Counted from the stretch's first letter, positions 18,470 to 28,986 are shown. The stretch is 64,000 bases of DNA from Klebsiella oxytoca NBRC 105695 (GCF_001598695.1 NZ_BCZK01000016.1:55051-119050); one strand, 5' to 3'. Translations and numbers: made by a program. Notes: a model not told the origin generated them from the sequence alone.

Positions 18470-19453
18470 ATGGCAACACGAATTGAATTTCACCAGCACG
18501 GAGGGCCTGATGTTCTGCAAGCGGTGGAGTTCACGCCGAAAGATCCCGCAGAGCACGAAATTCAGGTAGAGAACAAGGCCATCGGCATCAACTACATTGA
18601 TACCTATATCCGCAGCGGCCTCTATCCACCGCCGTCATTGCCGAGCAGCCTCGGCACCGAAGCCGCTGGCGTCGTGAGCAAAGTCGGTAACGGCGTGAAG
18701 CATATTAAAGCCGGCGACCGGGTGGTCTACGCGCAATCGGCGCTGGGGGCCTATAGCTCCGTGCATAACGTACCTGCCGATAAGGCCGCTATTTTACCGG
18801 ACGCCATCTCTTTCGAGCAGGCGGCAGCGTCGTTCCTGAAAGGGCTCACGGTTTATTACCTGCTGCGTAAAACCTATGAGATCAAAGCAGGCGAGCCGTT
18901 CCTGTTCCACGCGGCGGCCGGCGGTGTCGGGCTCATCGCCTGTCAGTGGGCCAAAGCGCTGGGCGCTAAGCTGATCGGTACCGTCGGCAGCGCGCAAAAA
19001 GCCGAACGCGCTAAACAGGCCGGCGCCTGGCAGATCATTAACTATCGCGAAGAGAATATCGTCGAACGCCTGAAAGCGATCACCGACGGTAAGAAAGTTC
19101 AGGTGGTTTATGATTCCGTCGGTAAAGATACCTGGGAAGCGTCTCTTGATTGCCTGCAGCGCCGGGGGCTGATGGTGAGCTTCGGCAACTCTTCGGGCCC
19201 GGTGACCGGCGTGAATCTCGGCATTCTCAACCAGAAAGGTTCGCTGTACGTTACCCGCCCGTCGCTGCAGGGCTATATCACTACGCGCGAAGAGCTGACG
19301 GAGGCCAGCAACGAGCTGTTCTCGCTGATCGCCAGCGGGGTGATAAAAGTGGATGTTGCGGAGAGTCAGAAATATGCATTGAGCGATGCCCGCCGCGCGC
19401 ATGAGGTGCTGGAAAGCCGGGCGACGCAGGGCTCGAGTTTGCTGTTGCCATAG
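18470..19453 (+). CDS. qor: NADPH-dependent quinone oxidoreductase
   Basis: 327 residues from the ATG at 18470, preceded by GGAGGAAGC; a longer frame from 18383 would run into the dnaB start and is not supported. Medium-chain dehydrogenase/reductase fold without the zinc ligands: GTEAAGVVSKVG, and the NADPH-binding HAAAGGVGLIACQWAKALGA around 145-165. Zeta-crystallin-type quinone reductase. Sequence follows E. coli Qor closely from memory. No operon partner downstream; a strong terminator comes after an ERIC element. Confidence 0.97.
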   Translation: MATRIEFHQHGGPDVLQAVEFTPKDPAEHEIQVENKAIGINYIDTYIRSGLYPPPSLPSSLGTEAAGVVSKVGNGVKHIKAGDRVVYAQSALGAYSSVHNVPADKAAILPDAISFEQAAASFLKGLTVYYLLRKTYEIKAGEPFLFHAAAGGVGLIACQWAKALGAKLIGTVGSAQKAERAKQAGAWQIINYREENIVERLKAITDGKKVQVVYDSVGKDTWEASLDCLQRRGLMVSFGNSSGPVTGVNLGILNQKGSLYVTRPSLQGYITTREELTEASNELFSLIASGVIKVDVAESQKYALSDARRAHEVLESRATQGSSLLLP

Positions 19454-19469
19454 TTATGGCTTTTCCCTA

Positions 19470-19668
19470 AATGAGCCGGGCGACAGGAAGAGGGTAAGTG
19501 AATGAATCCCCAGGAGCTGACAACAGTAAGTGACAGGGGTGAATGACAAATCTGTCAGAAACAGATTTGAACGCCGCAAAGCGACGGTCCGTAAGGGCGA
19601 GTCTCATGGATGAGACGAGTCACTCAGCAACCAACGCCCCTGCAGCCTGAAGTATGACGGGAGAAGAA
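19470..19668 (+). repeat. ERIC element carrying an internal insertion
   Basis: Left half with GAATCCCCAGGAGCTGACAA and GTAAGTGACAGGGGTGA, then about 80 bp foreign to the 127-bp consensus, then the ERIC right end (CAACGCCCCTGCAGCCTGAAG, split across the arm, with TATGACGGGAG). The inserted part has two small perfect inverted repeats: AAATCTGT / ACAGATTT (19544-19564 region) and GTCTCAT / ATGAGAC (near 19601-19616). Confidence 0.85.
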
Positions 19669-19677
19669 GAAAAGTTT

Positions 19678-19710
19678 AGGGCTTCCCCCTGGGAAGCCCT
19701 TACTTTTTTT
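19678..19710 (+). terminator. qor intrinsic terminator
   Basis: Ten-base-pair perfect stem AGGGCTTCCC / GGGAAGCCCT with a 3-nt loop, followed by TACTTTTTTT. Confidence 0.92.
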
Positions 19711-19834
19711 GTTCGGCTGTATGTAGGGTACAGCTCGATGAATTCGTTAACGCGCTAATAGTGACAGATTTAATAAGCAAAGCCTACGCTGTTTTATGCA
19801 AAAATCTTCAGGTTGTGACATACCGCTCAATACC

Positions 19835-20077
19835 TTAGTAACGCCAGCGGTTATTACCGCGATAACGGTTCCCGGTTGGCGATTTTATCGCCCGAATCAC
19901 CCACACCACGACTACGGCCAGCAGCAGCCAGGGCAGCAGCTTAATCATTAACGCAAACAAACCACCGACAAACATCAGCGCGGTCGCGACCACAATCGCG
20001 GCAATAATTCCCAGCAGTGAAACGCCGGTGACCAACAGCATGACAAAAAAGCCAATAACAAATAAGAGTTCCAGCAT
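19835..20077 (-). CDS. pspG: Phage shock protein G
   Basis: 80 residues, with two or three hydrophobic segments (MLELLFVIGFFVMLLVTGVS, IIAAIVVATALMFVGGLF, LLPWLLLAVVVVWVIRAI) and a short basic tail ending GNNRWRY. An inner-membrane effector of the phage-shock response, controlled by PspF. The sigma-54 promoter at 20119-20134 supports this. Same place (between qor and dusA) as in E. coli. Confidence 0.95.
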   Translation of the reverse strand: MLELLFVIGFFVMLLVTGVSLLGIIAAIVVATALMFVGGLFALMIKLLPWLLLAVVVVWVIRAIKSPTGNRYRGNNRWRY

Positions 20078-20118
20078 CGTCTTTCCCCTAAAGAAATGTA
20101 ATCTACCTTGCTGGATAT

Positions 20119-20134
20119 TACAAAAATCATGCCA
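20119..20134 (-). promoter_or_regulatory. Sigma-54 promoter of pspG
   Basis: TGGCATGATTTTTGTA on the minus strand: GG and the GT at -12 are separated by 10 nt, matching the -24/-12 consensus except GT for GC. Predicted transcription start near 20108, about 30 nt before the start codon. PspF would bind further upstream. Confidence 0.75.
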
Positions 20135-20217
20135 AATATAAGTTATTGAATAAAAACAAAAACGCCCGACATGTCAGGTGCCAGGCGTGGTGAATTTGAC
20201 CAGATTTTAGCGAAAAA

Positions 20218-21216
20218 CTAACGCTTGTCGGCAACCAGTTTCAGCGCCTGTTCCAGTACGTTGATGTCCGCCCCGGCTTTATGCGCATTTTCGCTCAGAT
20301 AGCGACGCCACTGGCGCGCGCCGGGAATGCCCTGGAAGAGCCCCAGCATATGACGCGTTACGTGCCCCAGGTAGGTTCCGTTACTCAGTTCGCGTTCGAT
20401 ATAGGGATACATCGCCCGGACCACGGAAACCGGGTCAGCATCGACGCCTTCCACGCCGAAAATCTCCCGATCCACCGAGGCCAGAATACCCGGATTCTGA
20501 TAGGCCTCACGGCCTACCATCACGCCGTCCATATGCTCAAGATGCTCCTTTGCCTCTTCCAGCGACTTAATACCGCCGTTGATCGCCATGGTCAGATGCG
20601 GGAAATCGCGCTTAAGCTGGTAAACGCGTGGATAGTCCAGCGGCGGGATCTCGCGGTTCTCTTTGGGGCTCAGGCCTGAAAGCCAGGCTTTACGCGCGTG
20701 GATGATGAACATCTCGCATTCGCCTTTCCCGGATACCGTTTCGATAAAATCGCACAGAAACTCATAGCTGTCCTGGTCGTCAATGCCGATACGGGTTTTT
20801 ACCGTAACCGGGATCGACACGACGTCGCGCATCGCTTTAATACAGTCAGCCACCAGCTGCGCGTTCCCCATCAGGCAGGCGCCAAACATACCGTTCTGTA
20901 CGCGATCGGACGGACAGCCGACGTTGAGGTTAATTTCATCATAGCCGCGCGCCTGCGCCAGCTTTGCGCAGTGCGCCAGCGCAGCCGGATCGCTGCCGCC
21001 GAGCTGCAGGGCGACCGGATGCTCTTCCTCGCTGTAGGCCAGATAGTCGCCCTTACCGTGAATAATCGCACCAGTGGTCACCATTTCGGTATACAGCAGC
21101 GTGTGGCGCGACAGCTGACGCAGAAAATAACGGCAGTGTCTGTCGGTCCAGTCGAGCATGGGCGCGATGGAAAAACGGTGGGCAGCAAAAGCAGTAGGCG
21201 TTGATTCTGACATCAT
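20218..21216 (-). CDS. dusA: tRNA-dihydrouridine(20/20a) synthase DusA
   Basis: 332 residues if begun at the ATG at 21216 ([10 protein letters not shown]); the frame runs on to 21264. FMN-dependent TIM-barrel enzyme: [43 protein letters not shown] with the catalytic Cys of the NVGCPS motif, [21 protein letters not shown], and the C-terminal helical tRNA-binding part. It reduces U20 and U20a of tRNA D-loops. Next to pspG as in E. coli. The start is uncertain because neither ATG has a strong ribosome site. Confidence 0.95.
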   Translation of the reverse strand: MMSESTPTAFAAHRFSIAPMLDWTDRHCRYFLRQLSRHTLLYTEMVTTGAIIHGKGDYLAYSEEEHPVALQLGGSDPAALAHCAKLAQARGYDEINLNVGCPSDRVQNGMFGACLMGNAQLVADCIKAMRDVVSIPVTVKTRIGIDDQDSYEFLCDFIETVSGKGECEMFIIHARKAWLSGLSPKENREIPPLDYPRVYQLKRDFPHLTMAINGGIKSLEEAKEHLEHMDGVMVGREAYQNPGILASVDREIFGVEGVDADPVSVVRAMYPYIERELSNGTYLGHVTRHMLGLFQGIPGARQWRRYLSENAHKAGADINVLEQALKLVADKR

Positions 21217-21320
21217 GGCGAATAAATAAGCATCCGGGTAAAAAGGGGCGCTACTATAGCACAAAGATAAACCACTGGCGCATAGCGTCGGCGCACCCCC
21301 TTTCCATTCCGCAATAAACG

Positions 21321-21809
21321 CTATCTTTTCCGCGGCTTGCCGTCGTGAGGGCCGAAAAACTGCGGCGGATGGTCAACCCAGCGATCCTGACGCGTAGCGG
21401 CATAGCCGGGGTTAAGCGGATAGTAGATACGATTAAATTTCTTGTTTGCCTCACCAACGACTAACAGGCGGACCTCCTGTTCGGTGTTATTGAGGAACGT
21501 GTGGCAAATACCGGTTCCGGCAGGAAAACCGACGCTATCCCCCGGCTCCAGCTTCCACAGGTAGCCGTTAATCCACACTTCCGGATAGCCTTCCAGCACG
21601 TAGATAAACTCTTCTTCGTCGCTTTCCGCATGTGGATAAGAAGTGCGGCGCCCGGGCGGCAGGCGCTCATGGTGGATCCCCAGGCGATTGAGCCGCAGAC
21701 CGCGCGCCAGCGGCGCACCGATGGAGAAAAGCTCGGTACTGTCAGGGTAGGTGGAATCATCCGCCCCTTCCAGTTCACGCCAGTGTCGAATGCAATCAGG
21801 TCGTTTCAT
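21321..21809 (-). CDS. Cupin-domain protein
   Basis: 162 residues from the ATG at 21809, which follows CGGGAGAAAACG; upstream frame to 21962 is unlikely. The beta-barrel cupin motifs are clear: [25 protein letters not shown] (part), then [22 protein letters not shown] and [17 protein letters not shown]. This gives His and Glu metal ligands as in small metal-dependent cupins, with a long C-terminal extension ending [16 protein letters not shown]. Substrate unknown; it is often annotated simply as cupin. Not in this position in E. coli K-12. Confidence 0.85.
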   Translation of the reverse strand: MKRPDCIRHWRELEGADDSTYPDSTELFSIGAPLARGLRLNRLGIHHERLPPGRRTSYPHAESDEEEFIYVLEGYPEVWINGYLWKLEPGDSVGFPAGTGICHTFLNNTEQEVRLLVVGEANKKFNRIYYPLNPGYAATRQDRWVDHPPQFFGPHDGKPRKR

Positions 21810-22013
21810 CGTTTTCTCCCGAAAATGAGATGCATCAGGTATAGCATAAGGGGGCAAGCCAGAGCGACCCCAGGAGCGTGACGGCTGGGACGAATTGACG
21901 CTGCCAAAGCGTATGTGACGCGAAGTGTGACGGGTATAGTCCGCCGGGTCTCGGCGTTTCATCGGTATCGTGATAAAGTAACAGTTTGAGATTCACGCAA
22001 CCAGAGGACGCTC

Positions 22014-22529
22014 ATGGATAAGACCACTTCGCAACAAATGCTAGCGCATGCTGAAAAGCTCTGCGCGCAGCGTGGCGTGCGCCTGACCCCGCAGCGCCTC
22101 GAAGTATTGCGTTTGATGAGCCTGCAGCAAGGGGCAATCAGCGCCTACGACCTGCTCGATCTCCTTCGTGAAAAAGAGCCCCAGGCTAAACCGCCGACCG
22201 TCTATCGGGCGCTGGAGTTTTTACTGGAGCAGGGGTTCGCGCATAAGGTGGAATCGACCAATAGCTACGTGCTCTGCCACCTTTTCGATCAGCCAACCCA
22301 CAGCTCAGCGATGTTTATTTGCGACCGCTGCGGCGGCGTGAAAGAAGAGTGCGCGGAAGGCGTCGAAGATATAATGCATACGCTGGCGGCAAGAATGGGA
22401 TTCGCGCTGCGCCACAACGTGATTGAAGCTCACGGCCTCTGCGCTGCCTGCGTCGAGGTCGAATCCTGCAGTACGCCGGGCCACTGCCATCACGACCATA
22501 CCATCCAGATTAAAAAGAAAGCCCGCTGA
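22014..22529 (+). CDS. zur: Zinc uptake regulator Zur
   Basis: 171 residues of the Fur superfamily. N-terminal winged helix (RLTPQRLEVLRLMSLQQGAISAYDLLD), then the dimerisation domain with the structural zinc cysteines CDRCGG and CAACVEV, and regulatory-site residues CHLFDQPTHSSAMF, and a His-rich tail HCHHDH. Represses zinc-uptake genes such as znuABC when zinc is plentiful. The ATG has GAGGACGCTC upstream. Same neighbourhood as in E. coli (yjbJ and dusA). Confidence 0.97.
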   Translation: MDKTTSQQMLAHAEKLCAQRGVRLTPQRLEVLRLMSLQQGAISAYDLLDLLREKEPQAKPPTVYRALEFLLEQGFAHKVESTNSYVLCHLFDQPTHSSAMFICDRCGGVKEECAEGVEDIMHTLAARMGFALRHNVIEAHGLCAACVEVESCSTPGHCHHDHTIQIKKKAR

Positions 22530-22619
22530 GGCGTTAGCCGCAGCGGGAATCAAGGGTAGCAGTACCTCCATGTACCGATCGTGCAGGCAATAACAATGGG
22601 TTAAAACACGACGTTTTCG

Positions 22620-22829
22620 CTACCAGCGGTAGTCGTTTTTGGTTTCCCAATCGGTCACTTCTTTGTCTGCCTGGTCTTTTTCATATCCATAACGTTCCTG
22701 GATTTTACCGACCAGCTGGTCACGCTTACCCTCAATGACGGTCATGTCATCATCAGTCAGCTTGCCCCATTTCTCTTTCGCTTTGCCTTTGAACTGTTTC
22801 CAGTTACCGCCGATTTCGTCTTTATTCAT
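22620..22829 (-). CDS. yjbJ: CsbD-family stress protein YjbJ
   Basis: 69 residues starting MNKDEIGGNWKQFKGKAKEK; an extra Met codon precedes it at 22832. Hydrophilic, highly charged CsbD-family protein with GGNWKQFKG and GKRDQLVGKIQERYGYEKDQA. Abundant in stationary phase and under general stress in E. coli (RpoS-linked). Biochemical role unknown. The start has a weak but usable AGGAATGCATG-like context. Confidence 0.95.
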   Translation of the reverse strand: MNKDEIGGNWKQFKGKAKEKWGKLTDDDMTVIEGKRDQLVGKIQERYGYEKDQADKEVTDWETKNDYRW

Positions 22830-22965
22830 CATGCATTCCTCATCGTTCGGTTATCGTTCGGTGAATGAACAGCCCGCTGTGTTTCGGACATGACTTAACT
22901 ATAGATGAGTATTCTGAGTAAGATTTATTATTCGGAATCTTTAACCATCAGATGTACTAAATGCA

Positions 22966-24282
22966 TTACGAAAACCAGGTTCCGCGCCGCCAGTGCCGCC
23001 GCCAGATCGCTGCCAGGGAAACGCCGCGCAGAGCGAGAAATACCGTCAGCGCCAGCCACAGTCCATGGTTACCGAGCGTGGGTACCGTCAATAGCGTCAG
23101 GGCAAACCCCGCCGCCGCCACCGCCATGCTGTTACGCATCTCCGCACCGCGCGTCGCACCGATAAACATGCCGTCCAGCAGGTAGCACCAGACGCCAATG
23201 ACCGGCAGAATCATCTGCCAGACCAGATAGCGGTCGGCCAGCTGCTGCAGGGAAGGCAGCGAGGTCAACAACGCAATAATCTGTTCGCCGGCAAGTCCGT
23301 AAATCAGCGCAAACGCCAGCGCCACTATCCCTGACTGGCGGCAAGCCGCATGCCAGACAGCCAGCAGCCGGCTATCGTCGCGCGCGCCGTAGGCCTGCCC
23401 GGAGTGCGCCTCAACGGCGTAGGCAAAACCGTCCAGCGCGTAGGCGGTAAAGGTCAGCATCGTCATGAGAACCGCATTGACCGCGACGACATCGGCGCCG
23501 AGGCGAGCGCCAAATACCGTTACCGCACCGAAGCAAAGCTGTAGCAGCAGCGAACGCAGCATGATGTCGCGATTCAGCGCCAGCAGGCGACGTATATCGC
23601 CGCGCCAGGCGTTTTTTAGCATTAACAGGGAAACGCCGCGCAGCGCCAGCACGCGCCTTGCCATCAGCAGGCCGATAAAGAAAGTGGCGTATTCTGCCGT
23701 GACCGTTGCCAGCGCCGCCCCCTGCACGTTCATATGCAGACCCATCACCAGCCATACATCGAGCATAATGTTAAGAACATTGCCGACCACCAGCAGGATC
23801 ACCGGCGCTCTGGCGTACTGCACGCCCAGCAGCCAGCCCAGCAGGACCAGGTTCGCCAGCGATGCCGGCGCGCTTAGCCAGCGGATCTCAAGGAAGCGTC
23901 TGGCCTGTTCGAGCACGGCTTCGCTGCCGCCGACGATGTGCAGCGCCAGGTCGATCAACGGCATCCGCAAGAGCACAATGGCCGCCCCGGCGGCCAGCGC
24001 CAGGCACAGCGGCTGCACCAGCGCACGCGCCAGACGCTGCGGATCTTTAGCGCCGTACGCCTGGGCCGTCAGCCCAGTGGTACTCATTCGCAGGAACAAC
24101 AGCAGCATAAAGAGGAAACTGGTTGCCGTTGCGCCAACCGCCACGCCCCCCAGATAAACCGGGCTATCGAGATGACCAATAACGGCGGTGTCCACCAGCC
24201 CGAGCAGCGGAACGGTGATATTGGAGAAGATCATGGGCAGCGCTAAGCGCCACAGGGCTTTGTCGGCGGCGTTAAAAAACAT
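22966..24282 (-). CDS. dinF: MATE-family efflux protein DinF
   Basis: 438 residues, 12 predicted membrane helices, MATE transporter with ALPMIFSNITVPLLGLVDTAVIGHL at the start (part) and the internal repeat near residue 230. Described as a DNA-damage-inducible efflux protein protecting against oxidative stress and bile salts. It lies 69 bp downstream of lexA on the same strand, so it is co-transcribed with lexA and SOS-induced, as in E. coli. Confidence 0.96.
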   Translation of the reverse strand: MFFNAADKALWRLALPMIFSNITVPLLGLVDTAVIGHLDSPVYLGGVAVGATATSFLFMLLLFLRMSTTGLTAQAYGAKDPQRLARALVQPLCLALAAGAAIVLLRMPLIDLALHIVGGSEAVLEQARRFLEIRWLSAPASLANLVLLGWLLGVQYARAPVILLVVGNVLNIMLDVWLVMGLHMNVQGAALATVTAEYATFFIGLLMARRVLALRGVSLLMLKNAWRGDIRRLLALNRDIMLRSLLLQLCFGAVTVFGARLGADVVAVNAVLMTMLTFTAYALDGFAYAVEAHSGQAYGARDDSRLLAVWHAACRQSGIVALAFALIYGLAGEQIIALLTSLPSLQQLADRYLVWQMILPVIGVWCYLLDGMFIGATRGAEMRNSMAVAAAGFALTLLTVPTLGNHGLWLALTVFLALRGVSLAAIWRRHWRRGTWFS

Positions 24283-24351
24283 GGAGAGAGTGCCAAAAAG
24301 AGGAAAAACGACGCAGCATCATGCATCAGATGATGCCGCGAGAGGAAGAGT

Positions 24352-24960
24352 TTACTGCCAGTTGCCGTTGCGAATAACGCCGACGGCCAGGCCTTCAATG
24401 GTGAAACTTTGTTGACGAAGATCCACCACGATTGGCGAAAATTCGCTGTTTTCCGGCAGCAGTTCGACGACGTTACCCTGCTTTTTCAGGCGCTTTACGG
24501 TCACTTCTTCGTCAATACGCGCCACAACTACCTGACCGTTACGCACATCCTGAGTTTTATGGACTGCCAGCAGGTCGCCATCAAGAATGCCGATGTCTTT
24601 CATCGACATACCACTGACGCGCAGCAGAAAATCGGCATTCGGTTTAAACATGGCCGGATCGACCTGATAGTGGCCTTCAATATGCTGCTGGGCCAGCAGC
24701 GGTTCCCCTGCTGCTACGCGGCCAATAAGCGGCAGGCCCGTTTCTTCTTCCGTCAGCAGACGAATACCGCGGGAGGCGCCGGAAACGATTTCGATTGCGC
24801 CTTTACGCGCCAGCGCTTTCAGGTGCTCTTCCGCCGCGTTTGGGGAACGGAACCCCAAGCGCTGAGCAATCTCCGCACGCGTCGGCGGCATGCCCGTCTG
24901 GCTGATATGATCCCGAATGAGATCAAACACCTCTTGCTGCCTGGTCGTTAACGCTTTCAT
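24352..24960 (-). CDS. lexA: SOS repressor LexA
   Basis: 202 residues. Winged-helix DNA-binding domain ([37 protein letters not shown]) and S24 peptidase domain. The self-cleavage site is Ala84-Gly85 (RVAAGEPLL); the catalytic Ser119 is in [10 protein letters not shown] and Lys156 in EEVTVKRL. It represses SOS genes and cleaves itself when RecA is activated. Two LexA boxes overlap its promoter. First gene of lexA-dinF. Confidence 0.99.
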   Translation of the reverse strand: MKALTTRQQEVFDLIRDHISQTGMPPTRAEIAQRLGFRSPNAAEEHLKALARKGAIEIVSGASRGIRLLTEEETGLPLIGRVAAGEPLLAQQHIEGHYQVDPAMFKPNADFLLRVSGMSMKDIGILDGDLLAVHKTQDVRNGQVVVARIDEEVTVKRLKKQGNVVELLPENSEFSPIVVDLRQQSFTIEGLAVGVIRNGNWQ

Positions 24961-24968
24961 TCCGCCCC

Positions 24969-24984
24969 CTGGGTGTATATACAG
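24969..24984. promoter_or_regulatory. LexA box 1 of the lexA-dinF promoter
   Basis: CTGGGTGTATATACAG, the promoter-proximal autoregulatory operator, ending 9 bp before the lexA start codon. Confidence 0.95.
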
Positions 24985-24989
24985 TTATG

Positions 24990-25005
24990 CTGTGAGTATA
25001 TACAG
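24990..25005. promoter_or_regulatory. LexA box 2 of the lexA-dinF promoter
   Basis: CTGTGAGTATATACAG, a second operator 21 bp (two helical turns) from the first. This is the same tandem arrangement as in E. coli lexA. Confidence 0.95.
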
Positions 25006-25082
25006 CTAACGGTGATTTTGGAACCACATTTCACACAAAAATCAGGAGTTTCTTTTCGTTTTGCGAGCCGCTACGACAGGAG

Positions 25083-25451
25083 TTAGCGGTAATTTGCCCA
25101 TAAAAGGGTTCCCCAGGTGATCAGCGCGATGACAATCGCCAGCAAAACCGCCGCAGAGCCCATGTCTTTCGCGCGCCCGGAAAGCTCATGATGCTCAGAG
25201 CCGATACGGTCCACGACCGCTTCAATCGCGCTGTTGATAATTTCAACTATCATCACTATCAGGACCGAGCCAATTAACAGCACCCGGGTAATGGCATCGA
25301 CGTCTAACCAGCAGGCAATCACCACGGCAATGATGGCCGCGATGCCTTCCTGACGAAATGCGGCCTCGTTGACCCATGCCGCCCGGAATCCTTTCCAGGA
25401 ATACCCTGCCGCTTTAATAATTCGGGTTAACCCAGTGGTATTATTGGCCAT
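25083..25451 (-). CDS. dgkA: Diacylglycerol kinase
   Basis: 122 residues beginning MANNTTGLTRIIKAAGYSWK; an additional Met codon lies at 25454. Three transmembrane helices with the DgkA signature EIINSAIEAVVDRIGSEHHELSGRAKD (given in part: VEIINSAIEAVVDR), which holds the catalytic Glu and Asn residues. It phosphorylates diacylglycerol from membrane-derived oligosaccharide synthesis back to phosphatidic acid. Divergent from plsB, as in E. coli. Confidence 0.97.
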   Translation of the reverse strand: MANNTTGLTRIIKAAGYSWKGFRAAWVNEAAFRQEGIAAIIAVVIACWLDVDAITRVLLIGSVLIVMIVEIINSAIEAVVDRIGSEHHELSGRAKDMGSAAVLLAIVIALITWGTLLWANYR

Positions 25452-25580
25452 CAAACAAACCTTTTTATGTAAATGACGTCAATGAGTGTACGCGTTTGCC
25501 GCGTTACAACGGAAATTTTGCGCACTTTCTGTTATTCTTGCGGCGCATTTGCATGATTAACCAGAGGCTTCACATCGTCT

Positions 25581-28004
25581 ATGTCTGGCTGGCAACGAAT
25601 TTACTATAAATTACTGAATTTACCATTAAGGGCGCTGGTAAAAAGCAAGTCGATTCCGGCACAACCTGCTCAGGAGTTAGGCCTGGATACCTCGCGGCCC
25701 ATTATGTACGTCCTGCCCTACAATTCGAAGGCGGACCTGCTGACGCTGCGCGCGCAATGTCTGGAGCATGAGTTACCGGACCCGCTGGAGCCGCTGGAGA
25801 TCGACGGCGCCCTGCTTCCGCGCTACGTATTTATCCACGGCGGACCGCGCGTATTCACCTATTACACGCCGAAAGAAGAGTCTATCAAGCTCTTTCACGA
25901 CTATCTGGATTTGCACCGTAATCATCCCGATCTTGATGTGCAAATGGTGCCGGTTTCAGTGATGTTCGGTCGCGCGCCGGGGCGTGAAAAAGGCGAGGTT
26001 AACCCGCCTCTGCGCATGCTCAACGGCATTCAGAAATTCTTCGCCGTTCTGTGGCTGGGCCGCGACAGCTTTGTGCGTTTCTCGCCTTCGGTCTCGCTGC
26101 GTAAAATGGCGGACGAACACGGCACCGATAAAACTATCGCTCAGAAGCTGGCCCGCGTGGCGCGTATGCACTTCGCCCGTCAGCGTCTGGCGGCGGTCGG
26201 TCCGCGCCTGCCTGCGCGCCAGGATCTGTTCAATAAACTGCTGGCGTCGAAAGCCATTGCCCGTGCGGTAGAAGACGAAGCGCGCAGCAAGAAAATTTCT
26301 CATGAAAAGGCGCAGCAAAACGCTATCGCCCTGATGGAAGAGATCGCCGCGAACTTCTCCTACGAGATGATTCGCCTGACAGACCGCGTGCTGGGCTTTA
26401 CCTGGAACCGTCTGTATCAGGGCATTAACGTGCATAACGCCGAGCGCGTGCGCCAGCTGGCGCACGAAGGCCACGAGATCGTTTATGTCCCGTGCCACCG
26501 CAGCCATATGGATTATCTGCTGCTCTCGTACGTGATTTATCATCAGGGCCTGGTTCCGCCGCATATCGCCGCCGGTATCAACCTGAACTTCTGGCCTGCC
26601 GGGCCGATTTTCCGTCGCGGCGGCGCTTTCTTCATTCGCCGTACGTTCAAAGGCAATAAGCTCTATTCGACGGTATTCCGCGAATACCTCGGCGAGCTGT
26701 TCAGCCGCGGCTACTCCGTCGAATACTTCGTTGAGGGCGGCCGCTCTCGTACCGGACGCCTGCTGGATCCGAAAACCGGTACCCTGTCGATGACCATTCA
26801 GGCGATGCTGCGCGGCGGTAATCGTCCCATCACCCTGGTGCCGATCTACATCGGCTACGAGCACGTGATGGAGGTTGGTACCTACGCTAAAGAGCTGCGC
26901 GGAGCGACAAAAGAGAAAGAGAACCTGCCGCAGATGCTGCGCGGCTTAAGCAAGCTGCGTAATCTCGGCCAGGGCTACGTTAACTTCGGCGAACCGCTGC
27001 CGCTGATGGCCTACCTGAATCAACATGTGCCGGACTGGCGCGAGTCGATCGATCCTATCGAAGCCGTTCGCCCCTCCTGGCTGACGCCGACGGTAAATAA
27101 CATCGCCTCAGACCTGATGGTACGCATTAACAATGCCGGTGCGGCAAACGCCATGAACCTGTGCTGTACGGCGCTGCTGGCATCGCGTCAGCGTTCCCTG
27201 ACCCGCGAGCAGCTTACCGAACAGCTGGAGTGCTACCTCGCCCTGCTGCGCAACGTGCCGTACTCTGCGGACGCGACCACGCCTACGGCGTCTGCCAGCG
27301 AGCTTATCGACCACGCGCTGCAGATGAACAAGTTCGAAGTCGAGAAAGACACGATCGGCGATATCATCATTCTGCCGCGCGAGCAGGCCGTCCTGATGAC
27401 CTATTACCGCAACAACATCGCCCATATGCTGGTGATGCCGTCACTGTTAGCCGCCATCGTCACTCAGCATCGTCGTATTACCCGCAGCGAAATATTGCGT
27501 CACGTCGAGATGTTCTATCCGTTCCTCAAGGCCGAGCTGTTCCTGCGCTGGGAAAAAGCGGAGCTGGCGGGCGTCGTCGATGCGCTGATTGCCGAGATGC
27601 AGCGTCAGGGGCTTATCGCCGTGAATGACGATGAGGTGAGCGTCAATCCGTCTCATGCCCGTTCCCTGCAGCTGCTGGCCGCAGGCGCGCGCGAAACGCT
27701 GCAGCGCTACGCCATCACCTTCTGGCTGCTGAGCGCTAACCCGTCAATCAACCGCAGTTCGCTGGAGAAAGAGAGCCGCACCGTGGCGCAGCGCCTGTCC
27801 GTTCTGCACGGTATCAATGCGCCGGAGTTCTTCGATAAGGCGGTATTCAGCACGCTGGTGCTGACCCTGCGCGACGAAGGCTATATCAGCGATACCGGAG
27901 ATGCCGAGCCGGAAGAGACGTTGAAGATCTACCGTATGCTGGCGGATCTGATTACTTCTGATGTGCGTTTGACGATTGAAAGCGTTACCCAGGATGAAGC
28001 GTAA
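25581..28004 (+). CDS. plsB: Glycerol-3-phosphate 1-O-acyltransferase
   Basis: 807 residues, the usual length. The acyltransferase HxxxxD motif is HRSHMD near residue 306, followed by [29 protein letters not shown] and [14 protein letters not shown], the four blocks of the glycerol-phosphate acyltransferase family. Inner-membrane enzyme that makes lysophosphatidic acid from glycerol-3-phosphate and acyl-ACP or acyl-CoA, the first step of phospholipid synthesis. Convergent with ubiA, with a REP-type repeat between the two. Confidence 0.99.
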   Translation: MSGWQRIYYKLLNLPLRALVKSKSIPAQPAQELGLDTSRPIMYVLPYNSKADLLTLRAQCLEHELPDPLEPLEIDGALLPRYVFIHGGPRVFTYYTPKEESIKLFHDYLDLHRNHPDLDVQMVPVSVMFGRAPGREKGEVNPPLRMLNGIQKFFAVLWLGRDSFVRFSPSVSLRKMADEHGTDKTIAQKLARVARMHFARQRLAAVGPRLPARQDLFNKLLASKAIARAVEDEARSKKISHEKAQQNAIALMEEIAANFSYEMIRLTDRVLGFTWNRLYQGINVHNAERVRQLAHEGHEIVYVPCHRSHMDYLLLSYVIYHQGLVPPHIAAGINLNFWPAGPIFRRGGAFFIRRTFKGNKLYSTVFREYLGELFSRGYSVEYFVEGGRSRTGRLLDPKTGTLSMTIQAMLRGGNRPITLVPIYIGYEHVMEVGTYAKELRGATKEKENLPQMLRGLSKLRNLGQGYVNFGEPLPLMAYLNQHVPDWRESIDPIEAVRPSWLTPTVNNIASDLMVRINNAGAANAMNLCCTALLASRQRSLTREQLTEQLECYLALLRNVPYSADATTPTASASELIDHALQMNKFEVEKDTIGDIIILPREQAVLMTYYRNNIAHMLVMPSLLAAIVTQHRRITRSEILRHVEMFYPFLKAELFLRWEKAELAGVVDALIAEMQRQGLIAVNDDEVSVNPSHARSLQLLAAGARETLQRYAITFWLLSANPSINRSSLEKESRTVAQRLSVLHGINAPEFFDKAVFSTLVLTLRDEGYISDTGDAEPEETLKIYRMLADLITSDVRLTIESVTQDEA

Positions 28005-28011
28005 CGTTTAA

Positions 28012-28100
28012 AGCGATATCCCGGCTTGCGCCGGGCTACCAGACCCTGCGGTTTAGTAGCCCGGCTAAAGCTTTTACGGCGCCAGCCGGGGAACCCCGCC
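28012..28100. repeat. REP-type palindromic repeat pair between plsB and ubiA
   Basis: CCCGGCTTGCGCCGGGCTAC and, on the other arm, TAGTAGCCCGGCTAAAG followed by GCCAGCCGGGG. The GGGCTA/TAGCCC units in opposite orientation are characteristic of Klebsiella REP/BIME elements, here between two convergent genes. Confidence 0.75.
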
Positions 28101-28107
28101 ACATTTA

Positions 28108-28974
28108 CTACATATACCCCATCGCCAGGCCGAGAAACAGTACCAGCCCCACGTAGTTATTATTCATAAATGCCTTAAAGCAGCTATCGCGTTCGCGTTT
28201 AAATATCAGCTTTTGCTGCCAGACAAACAGCGCCGCGGCGATAAACAACGACCAGTAATATTCCCAGCCCAGCCCGCTCAGCCAGCCTACTGCCGCCATC
28301 AGACCCAGTACCGCCACCTGTAAAATACCGATGATTAAGCGATCGTTGTCGCCAAACAGAATCGCCGTCGATTTGATACCGATTTTGACGTCATCATCAC
28401 GATCGACCATCGCATACTGGGTATCGTAGGCCACCGCCCACAGGATGTTGGCGAGGAACATCAGCCAGCAGCTGAGCGGCAGCGATTCGCTTACCGCCGA
28501 AAAGGCCATCGGGATCGACCAGCCAAATGCCGCGCCCAGCACCACCTGCGGCAAGTGGGTGTAGCGTTTCATAAATGGATAGACCCATGCCAGCGCCAGC
28601 GCCGCTATCGACAGCAGAATGGTCATGGTGTTCAGGGTCAGCACCAGCAGGAAAGAAAGCAGCACCAGCACGACAAACAGCGTTCGCGCCTCCTTTTCGC
28701 TGACGTCGCCGCTCGGCAGCGGACGACGGGCCGTCCGTTTAACGTGGCCGTCAAATTTACGATCGGCATAATCATTGACCACGCAGCCTGCGGCGCGCAT
28801 TAACCAGACGCCGGCAACAAACACGGCGAGGATCCACAGCGGCGGTATCCCCGGCGTGGCCACCCACAGCGCCCACAGCGTCGGCCACAGCAGCAGCAGC
28901 GCGCCGATCGGTTTGTCAGTACGCATCAGGCGGTGAAACGCCAACAGCTTGTTCTGCGTCAGACTCCACTCCAT
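28108..28974 (-). CDS. ubiA: 4-hydroxybenzoate octaprenyltransferase
   Basis: 288 residues, about nine membrane helices. The two Asp-rich prenyl-diphosphate motifs are [15 protein letters not shown] (near 74) and the second [16 protein letters not shown] (near 195). Attaches the octaprenyl chain to 4-hydroxybenzoate in ubiquinone synthesis. Thirteen bp after ubiC on the same strand, so the two form the ubiCA operon. Confidence 0.98.
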   Translation of the reverse strand: MEWSLTQNKLLAFHRLMRTDKPIGALLLLWPTLWALWVATPGIPPLWILAVFVAGVWLMRAAGCVVNDYADRKFDGHVKRTARRPLPSGDVSEKEARTLFVVLVLLSFLLVLTLNTMTILLSIAALALAWVYPFMKRYTHLPQVVLGAAFGWSIPMAFSAVSESLPLSCWLMFLANILWAVAYDTQYAMVDRDDDVKIGIKSTAILFGDNDRLIIGILQVAVLGLMAAVGWLSGLGWEYYWSLFIAAALFVWQQKLIFKRERDSCFKAFMNNNYVGLVLFLGLAMGYM

Positions 28975-28986
28975 TTCATTTTCCTC

